Source: Acidimicrobiaceae bacterium (GTDB taxonomy: Bacteria; Actinomycetota; Acidimicrobiia; Acidimicrobiales; RAAP-2). From it: DNA of 64,000 nt. The stretch is taken from positions 105,772-169,771 of the forward strand of contig JAOBWI010000017.1 in assembly GCA_025463285.1 (NCBI GenBank). Direction: 5' to 3'. Below the pieces are notes generated by a model that searched no databases, had not been told where the DNA came from, and worked only from the letters and a program-made list of their open reading frames with translations. The translations under genes and the position numbers were made by a program. Positions 58,069 to 64,000 of this stretch are shown piece after piece; within the stretch, counting starts at the first letter, position 1; the number at the start of each line of letters is the position of its first letter.

Positions 58069-59300
58069 TACTCCTCTTCTCCTTCGCTCATGGCGCGCAG
58101 CACGTCTTCGGGCAAGGGCCGACGACCGACCGGCGGCAAGACGGAGTCGACTCCGCTCTCGCGCGAGGATCCGAGCATGAACGCTCTACCTAGGACAACC
58201 GACGCCAGCAACACGGCCGCCGCCATGATGAATCCCCAGGCCGGCTTCACGATAAAGCCCGCCACCACCAACATCCACCCGAGACTCAAGGGGATCAGCC
58301 GCTTCCAACCAAGATCCATGACTTGGTCGTAGCGAAAACGAGGCAGAGCCGCGCGAAACCAGATGTAACAGAAGCAGAAGAAGACCGTCTTTAAGAGGAA
58401 CCAGATGATCGGAAAGACCCACTTCAGGTGCGCCACGTCGGGAATCCATCCGGCCGGTCCGCCAAAGAAGAGCGTCACGATGATGGCCGACATGGTGATG
58501 GTGTTCATGAACTCGGCCATGTAGAAGAGCGCGAAACGGATGGACGAGTACTCCGTGTTAAAACCGCCCACCAGTTCGCTGTCGGCCTCGACCACGTCAA
58601 AGGGCGGGCGGTGCAACTCAGCGGTGATGGCCATCCAGAAGATGACAAAGGGCACCACGCCCAGGCGAATCACGTTCCAGTGCCAGATTCCCCCACCTTG
58701 GGACGTCACAATGGCGTGGGTGGACAGAGATCCGCTGACTAAGACGACGGTCACGATGGTGATGCCGAGCGCCGCTTCGTAACTAATCATCTGCGCGCTG
58801 GCTCGTACCGAGGAGATCAGGGGGTACTTAGAGCCTGAGGCCCACCCGGCCAACATGACGCCGTAGACCGAGATACCGGACATGGCCAGGAGTACCAGGA
58901 TGCCGATCGGCGGGTTCGCGATCTGGAGCATCACCGCGTGACCGGCGATGTGCAACGTGCCCCCCACGGGGACGATGGCGAAGGTGATAATCGCGGGCAC
59001 CAAGGCCAGATACGGCGCCAGCTTGAAGACGAAGCGATCCGACTCGCTCGGGACGAGGTCTTCTTTGAAGAAGAGCTTGATGCCGTCGGCCAGCGTCTGC
59101 AAGATGCCAAAAGGACCCCAGCGTTGGGGGCCGATGCGACTCTGCATGTCCGAGATGGCCTTGCGCTCGAACCAGATCATCATGGTCACCGCGCCCATCA
59201 AGGCGCCAAAGCCCACCAGCAAGCGAATCACCAGGATGAGAAGAATGACGCCCCAGCCGTTGACGCCGTGCGCTAAGAGCGGATCGACCGCGACGTTCAT
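58068..59300 (-). CDS. nuoH: NADH-quinone oxidoreductase subunit H
   Basis: FERKAISDMQSRIGPQRWGPFGILQTLADGIKLFFKE. Confidence 0.97.
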   Translation of the reverse strand: MNVAVDPLLAHGVNGWGVILLILVIRLLVGFGALMGAVTMMIWFERKAISDMQSRIGPQRWGPFGILQTLADGIKLFFKEDLVPSESDRFVFKLAPYLALVPAIITFAIVPVGGTLHIAGHAVMLQIANPPIGILVLLAMSGISVYGVMLAGWASGSKYPLISSVRASAQMISYEAALGITIVTVVLVSGSLSTHAIVTSQGGGIWHWNVIRLGVVPFVIFWMAITAELHRPPFDVVEADSELVGGFNTEYSSIRFALFYMAEFMNTITMSAIIVTLFFGGPAGWIPDVAHLKWVFPIIWFLLKTVFFCFCYIWFRAALPRFRYDQVMDLGWKRLIPLSLGWMLVVAGFIVKPAWGFIMAAAVLLASVVLGRAFMLGSSRESGVDSVLPPVGRRPLPEDVLRAMSEGEEE

Positions 59301-61897
59301 CGTGACTCCAATCGAACGTGCGTGACGGCGCTGGCCGGGTCGAAGAGGAAACGCGCGGCTCCGTCATCACCTTCGTCGTCGAGCGAGCCAAAGACAATGC
59401 CGAACGCGCCCCGCGGCGTGTCGTCACTGAGCGTCACGGGCAGGCTGATGCTCCCCTTCAGCGCCATCACGTCGACCACGTCGCCGGTCACCAGCCCCAT
59501 GCGGTCGAGATCAAAGTGATTCAAGTACGCCGTGGACTTGGCCACGAGATTCTTCAACGCCGGTGAGCCCTGCACGGCGACGCCGTGGTCGTAGAGGCGA
59601 TGTGACACGTCGAGCGCGAGGGCGTAAGCGTCAAAGGGTGGTACCTCGACGCTGCGACCCGCCGCGACGTCGCTGAGGACGGCCGTCGCGGGCGGCGTTG
59701 AGCTCACGACGTTCTCTTCGACGAGGGCCCCCGAGAGTTCGCCGAGTCCCACCGTGTTGGTCGAGCGAATGCCGGGAAAGGCCATGGGGTCGAGTGCTTT
59801 GCGCTCGACTCGTTGAGCGGGTCGCCCCACCAGTGCGCCTTCGTCACTGACGTCGATCAAGACGCTCAGCGCGGGGTAACCGGTGGTCTCTTCGATGACC
59901 TTGGCGGTCTGCTCGACCGAGGTCAGCCCTAAGTTCTGGCCGCACTGTTCGGCCAACTCTGAGGCGATGGCCACGTCGGTCCAGGCCGACCCGGGCGGGA
60001 CGATCTTGGGCGCAACCGCGCTGACGCGCCCTTCGATGTTGGTGACCGTGCCGAGGCGCTCGTGCTGTACGGCGGCCGGCAACACCACGTCGGCGTAGGC
60101 CAGGGTCTTGCCACCGTGACCGGTGACGACCACGACCTGGGCCGCCTCGAGGGCCGCCTTCGCGCCCTCGACGTCGAGAACGTTGCCGAGCAGACAGCCC
60201 AGTAGCAACACCGCCGACTGTTCGCCGGAACGAAGGGCGGCCAACTGCGCGAGGGTGTCGCGACCGTCCTCGCCCCCGGCGTAGCCGCGACCCGGGCGAA
60301 GCTGCGGTCCGAGACCCATGTCGAGGGCGCCGACCACGTTGGATCGTCGAAGGGCCGGCAGAAACGTCGCCGCGGGAAAGCGCTCCGCCACGATGCGAAT
60401 GGCGCGTTCGAGGACGCCCGCGTCTTCGGCCAGGTTCGGCCGTCCGACCACGAAGACGACGCCGTCGCCCGTGTCGCCCAGCAACTGGCGCGCCCGCGCG
60501 AGATCCGCCTCAGGTATCGTCGAGCCCTTCGGCATGGAGCCGTTACTGGTGAGCGCTTCGGCGAGCACGTGGGCCTCACCGGGACGAACCGGTAGTGAGA
60601 CGGTGGCCATCGAGCGCAACGCGCTCGCGCCGAATGAGAACTCCACCAGCGCGTTCTGTCGCTTGACAAAGTTCTCGCGCAGGCGCAGAAACAGCACCGG
60701 CAACTCTTCGCGTAGATCGCCGGTCATCGTCACCACGACGCGAGCGCGTGCCGCGTCGTCGATGGTGGCTTTGGGAAGTGCTTGGAGGAGTCCGCCGTTG
60801 AGACCGTCGCCGAACTGCGCGTCTAGGTGATTGGAGCCCAGCACGCCACGCACGAATCGCTCCCAGGCGAAGGCGCCTTCGTTGGTCAAGGCGGCGCCAC
60901 CAATGGCGCCCACGCCATCGGGCGCCTGTGCCGCGTCCTGGAGAATGGTGGCCGCGCGGGCTAAGGCCGTGCCCCAGGTGGTGGGCGTCAGCACACCTTT
61001 CTCTCGTATCAACGGTTCGCGAATTCGCGCCAATACGCTGAGGGGGTCGAGGGAGTCTTGGTTGCCGTCGATCGAGTCCAGCGTGAAGCGACCCTTGTCG
61101 CAGAGCCACCCGTGGTTGACGGGCTCGCTGTCCACACCGAGAACGCGAGTAAGGCGATTCCCCGAGGACTGCACGGCCACGCGGCAACCGACCGAGCACG
61201 TGGTGCACGTGCTTTCGACCTGCTCTAAGTCCCAGGGTCGGGCGCTGAAGCGGTAGGGCTTGGCGGTCAGCGCGCCCACCGGGCAGATCTGAACCGTGTT
61301 ACCCGAGAACGTGGAGTCGAAGGGCACCGTCGGCGAGGGCGCGACTTCGATGAGGTCGCCGCGTCCGGAGAAGGCGATCTGTGTATCGCCCGAGACGTCA
61401 GAACTAAAGCGCGTGCAGCGCGCGCACTGAATACAACGCTCACGATCGAGCAGTACTAGTTCGCCAATTTCAATGGGCTTAACGAAGTGGCGCTTCTCTT
61501 CAATAAAACGCGTCTCGCCCGAACCGTGCGCCAGGGTCTGATCCTGTAACGGGCACTCCCCACCCTTATCGCACACCGGGCAGTCGAGCGGGTGGTTGGC
61601 CAGAAGAAACTCCAAGACGCCGTCTTGGGCTTTTTTGACCTTGTCGGAGTCGGTCACGACGCTCATGCCGTCGCTCACCTTGATATAGCAAGCCGGCTGC
61701 AAGGTTGCGCCACGAGGTCCGTCAACTTCGACGAGACACATGCGACAGAATCCAACGGGCTCCATCCGGGGGTGGTAGCAAAAACGTGGGATGTAGTTAC
61801 CCGCGCGCTCGGCCGCTTCGATCACGAGCTCGCCCGGGGCGGCCTCGACGCTTCGTCCGTTCACGGAGATGGTCACGGTGGTCTTCACGTCAGTCAA
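59297..61897 (-). CDS. nuoG: NADH-quinone oxidoreductase subunit G
   Basis: VTISVNGRSVEAAPGELVIEAAERAGNYIPRFCYHPRMEPVGFCRMCLVEVDG; probable TTG start at 61897 seven nt after AAGGA; the ORF to 62083 is read-through of nuoF sequence. Confidence 0.92.
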   Translation of the reverse strand: MTDVKTTVTISVNGRSVEAAPGELVIEAAERAGNYIPRFCYHPRMEPVGFCRMCLVEVDGPRGATLQPACYIKVSDGMSVVTDSDKVKKAQDGVLEFLLANHPLDCPVCDKGGECPLQDQTLAHGSGETRFIEEKRHFVKPIEIGELVLLDRERCIQCARCTRFSSDVSGDTQIAFSGRGDLIEVAPSPTVPFDSTFSGNTVQICPVGALTAKPYRFSARPWDLEQVESTCTTCSVGCRVAVQSSGNRLTRVLGVDSEPVNHGWLCDKGRFTLDSIDGNQDSLDPLSVLARIREPLIREKGVLTPTTWGTALARAATILQDAAQAPDGVGAIGGAALTNEGAFAWERFVRGVLGSNHLDAQFGDGLNGGLLQALPKATIDDAARARVVVTMTGDLREELPVLFLRLRENFVKRQNALVEFSFGASALRSMATVSLPVRPGEAHVLAEALTSNGSMPKGSTIPEADLARARQLLGDTGDGVVFVVGRPNLAEDAGVLERAIRIVAERFPAATFLPALRRSNVVGALDMGLGPQLRPGRGYAGGEDGRDTLAQLAALRSGEQSAVLLLGCLLGNVLDVEGAKAALEAAQVVVVTGHGGKTLAYADVVLPAAVQHERLGTVTNIEGRVSAVAPKIVPPGSAWTDVAIASELAEQCGQNLGLTSVEQTAKVIEETTGYPALSVLIDVSDEGALVGRPAQRVERKALDPMAFPGIRSTNTVGLGELSGALVEENVVSSTPPATAVLSDVAAGRSVEVPPFDAYALALDVSHRLYDHGVAVQGSPALKNLVAKSTAYLNHFDLDRMGLVTGDVVDVMALKGSISLPVTLSDDTPRGAFGIVFGSLDDEGDDGAARFLFDPASAVTHVRLESR

Positions 61898-63194
61898 AGG
61901 GACATCCTTGGAGCTTGACGTGTTCGGCGAACTCGTCACGGAACATGTCGATGGCCGCGTGAACCGACGACGGGATGGACGGCCCCAGCACGCAGATAGT
62001 CGTCTGCTGCGGCGGCCAGGTGAGGCCCGGGGCGATGTTGTCCATAAGGTCGAGCAGCATGTCGAGGTCTTCCATACGACCACCGCCGTGCTCGAGGCGG
62101 TACATGGCGCGCTCGATCCAACCCGATCCCTCCCGGCACGGCGTGCACTGACCGCACGACTCGCGAGAGAAGAACTTAGCGATGCGCCAGGCGGCGCGCA
62201 CCACGCAACTGGTCTCGTCTAAGACCACGACCGATCCCGATCCGAGCATGGAGGCCTTCTCGGCGACTTCGTCTTGGCCGATGGGTAAGTCCAACATGTC
62301 CGGACCGAACCACGGCGCCGAGACGCCACCGGGGATGAAGGCCTTGATCGTGGCGTCGTTGGTGATACCCCCGCCGAGTGCCGGGTCGTAGATGAGATCA
62401 CGGAAGGTGTTCTTCACCATCTCGATCTCGTAGATACCGGGGTTCTTCACCCGACCGGCCAGGGCGAAGAGTCGGGTGCCGGTAGAGCGGCCCCCGCCCA
62501 GCCCGGCGAAGGCCTTGCCACCGTTCAAGACGATCCAGGGCAGGTTGGCCATCGTCTCGACGTTGTTAACGACGGTCGGTTCGCCGTAGAGGCCATTGAC
62601 CGCGGGGAAAAACGGCGGCTTGATTCTCGGAAAACCGCGCTTGCCCTCCAGGGCCTCGATGAGGGCGGTCTCTTCGCCACAGATGTACGCGCCGGCGCCC
62701 GGGTGCACAACGATGTCGAGGGAGAAGTTGGAGTCGAAGATCTTAGAGCCCAAGGCCCCGTGCTCGTAGGCGTCGTTCAAGGCCTGTTGCACGCGCTCGA
62801 GTCCCAGCGCGAACTCGCCGCGAAGAAAGATGAAGGCCTGATTGACCTGCAACGCGTAGGCCGCGATGATGACGCCTTCGATGAGCTGATGAGGGTCTCG
62901 CTCCACGAGGAAGTGATCTTTAAACGTCGCTGGCTCGGACTCGTCACCGTTCACGACGAGGTAGGAGATCTGGGACTTGCGCAGCATCGACCACTTACGA
63001 CCGGCCGGGAATCCCGCGCCACCGCGCCCGAGCAGCGACGCGTCGTCGACTTCGCGCGCCACCTCTTCGGGGAACAAAGTGAGCGCCTTGCGAAGGCCCT
63101 CGTAGCCGCCCGTCGCCACGTAGCGAGCGAGGGTGTGGGAGTCGTCGTACTGCGCGCGCGCCGTCACGATACGAGGAGAGTCGAGGACGGCCAT
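61890..63194 (-). CDS. nuoF: NADH-quinone oxidoreductase subunit F
   Basis: LLGRGGAGFPAGRKWSML, GAGAYICGEETALIEALEGKRGFPR, ESCGQCTPCREG. Confidence 0.97.
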   Translation of the reverse strand: MAVLDSPRIVTARAQYDDSHTLARYVATGGYEGLRKALTLFPEEVAREVDDASLLGRGGAGFPAGRKWSMLRKSQISYLVVNGDESEPATFKDHFLVERDPHQLIEGVIIAAYALQVNQAFIFLRGEFALGLERVQQALNDAYEHGALGSKIFDSNFSLDIVVHPGAGAYICGEETALIEALEGKRGFPRIKPPFFPAVNGLYGEPTVVNNVETMANLPWIVLNGGKAFAGLGGGRSTGTRLFALAGRVKNPGIYEIEMVKNTFRDLIYDPALGGGITNDATIKAFIPGGVSAPWFGPDMLDLPIGQDEVAEKASMLGSGSVVVLDETSCVVRAAWRIAKFFSRESCGQCTPCREGSGWIERAMYRLEHGGGRMEDLDMLLDLMDNIAPGLTWPPQQTTICVLGPSIPSSVHAAIDMFRDEFAEHVKLQGCPFD

Positions 63195-63811
63195 TACGCC
63201 TTCTCCTCGGCGCGTTGGTCGCGCGCGGCCTTAGCGTCGGTGCGTTCGGTGTTGACGTCGTTTTTCTGCGCGCGAAGTCCCCCGTTGCGCCGTACCCGAA
63301 TCAAGGTGCCGTGACTGGGGATCTCGTTCTCGCGCTTGCCCTCGCGCAGGTCACTGACCAGGGCGTCGAACGTCGCGGCCGTCGTGGTGCGCACGAAGCG
63401 GTGATTCACCTGCACGCAGGGAGCGAAGTCACAGTCAGCCAAACACTCGGTCTCTTCCAAGGTGAAGAGACCGTCGTCGGAGGTCTCCCCCACGGCGCAA
63501 CGAAGCGTGGAACTAGCGTGCTCTAAGAGTTCAATCCCGCCGGCCAGCAGACACGCGATGTTGGTGCACACGCCGACCACGTACTTGCCGACGGGCTCTA
63601 GGTGGTACATGTCGTAGAACGCGGCCGTGCCGCGCACGTCGGCCGGCGTCGTGCCGGTTAACTGGGCCACCTCTTCGATGCCCGCTTCGCTTAAGTACCC
63701 GTCTTGTTCTTGCGCCAGGTGCAACAGGGGCAACATGGCCGAACGAGGGCGCGGGTACAGTGCGATCAGTTCTTCGGCCCGCTGACGCAGTTCCACTCTC
63801 AGATGGCTCAT
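63194..63811 (-). CDS. nuoE: NADH-quinone oxidoreductase subunit E
   Basis: [26 protein letters not shown]-type start, [28 protein letters not shown]. Confidence 0.95.
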   Translation of the reverse strand: MSHLRVELRQRAEELIALYPRPRSAMLPLLHLAQEQDGYLSEAGIEEVAQLTGTTPADVRGTAAFYDMYHLEPVGKYVVGVCTNIACLLAGGIELLEHASSTLRCAVGETSDDGLFTLEETECLADCDFAPCVQVNHRFVRTTTAATFDALVSDLREGKRENEIPSHGTLIRVRRNGGLRAQKNDVNTERTDAKAARDQRAEEKA

Positions 63812-64000
63812 CGGTCGACCTCTCCCATGATGGGATCGACACTCGAGATCACGGTGATGGCGTCCGAGACCGTGCCGCCGCGCATCATGAGCGGTACGGC
63901 CTGGAGGTTAACGAAGCTCGGCCCGCGCACGTGAAGGCGATACGGCTTCGGTCCGCCGTCGGCCACCAGATAACAGCCCAGTTCCCCGCGCGGAGACTCA
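63808..64000 (-). CDS. nuoD: NADH-quinone oxidoreductase subunit D, C-terminal part (cut by window edge)
   Basis: Minus strand reads [63 protein letters not shown]-stop; not in the ORF track because its start lies outside. Confidence 0.95.
   Translation of the reverse strand, partial: ESPRGELGCYLVADGGPKPYRLHVRGPSFVNLQAVPLMMRGGTVSDAITVISSVDPIMGEVDR

Overview
The window is chromosomal DNA from a high-GC actinobacterium, probably Acidimicrobiia-like (inferred from WhiB proteins, gene content and codon usage; not tested). Housekeeping clusters: an almost complete nuo operon (nuoD partial to nuoN, minus strand), ctaE-qcrC-qcrA-qcrB, hut genes (hutI, hutU, hutH, hutG), heme genes (hemE, hemH, hemY), a UPF0182/YlbL/DUF2342 neighbourhood, a MoxR-like AAA+/VWA pair, two whiB genes flanking a glutamate formiminotransferase, and a HelD-type helicase. 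Accessory content: an ArsR/AHSA1/DUF1801 operon with two palindromic operators; tRNA-fMet with a strong terminator; a Fbp-like iron ABC operon behind a near-perfect DtxR/IdeR box, with an uncharacterised small membrane protein as first gene; secreted repeat proteins sharing a C-terminal module, one of them a frameshifted relic; and an IS3-like remnant next to a truncated gene. The most notable pattern is a series of apparent pseudoenzymes: MreB-like, HtrA-like and DUF2342 metalloprotease-like proteins beside an intact YlbL protease, plus a degenerate phosphoesterase fused to an MprF/LysX-type DUF2156 domain. Other items worth follow-up are a DivIVA-like coiled coil with a phage Mu-F-like C-terminus and an 11-bp three-unit iteron upstream of a whiB. 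No CRISPR array, rRNA or intact mobile element was seen. All family calls come from reading motifs; no database search was run.
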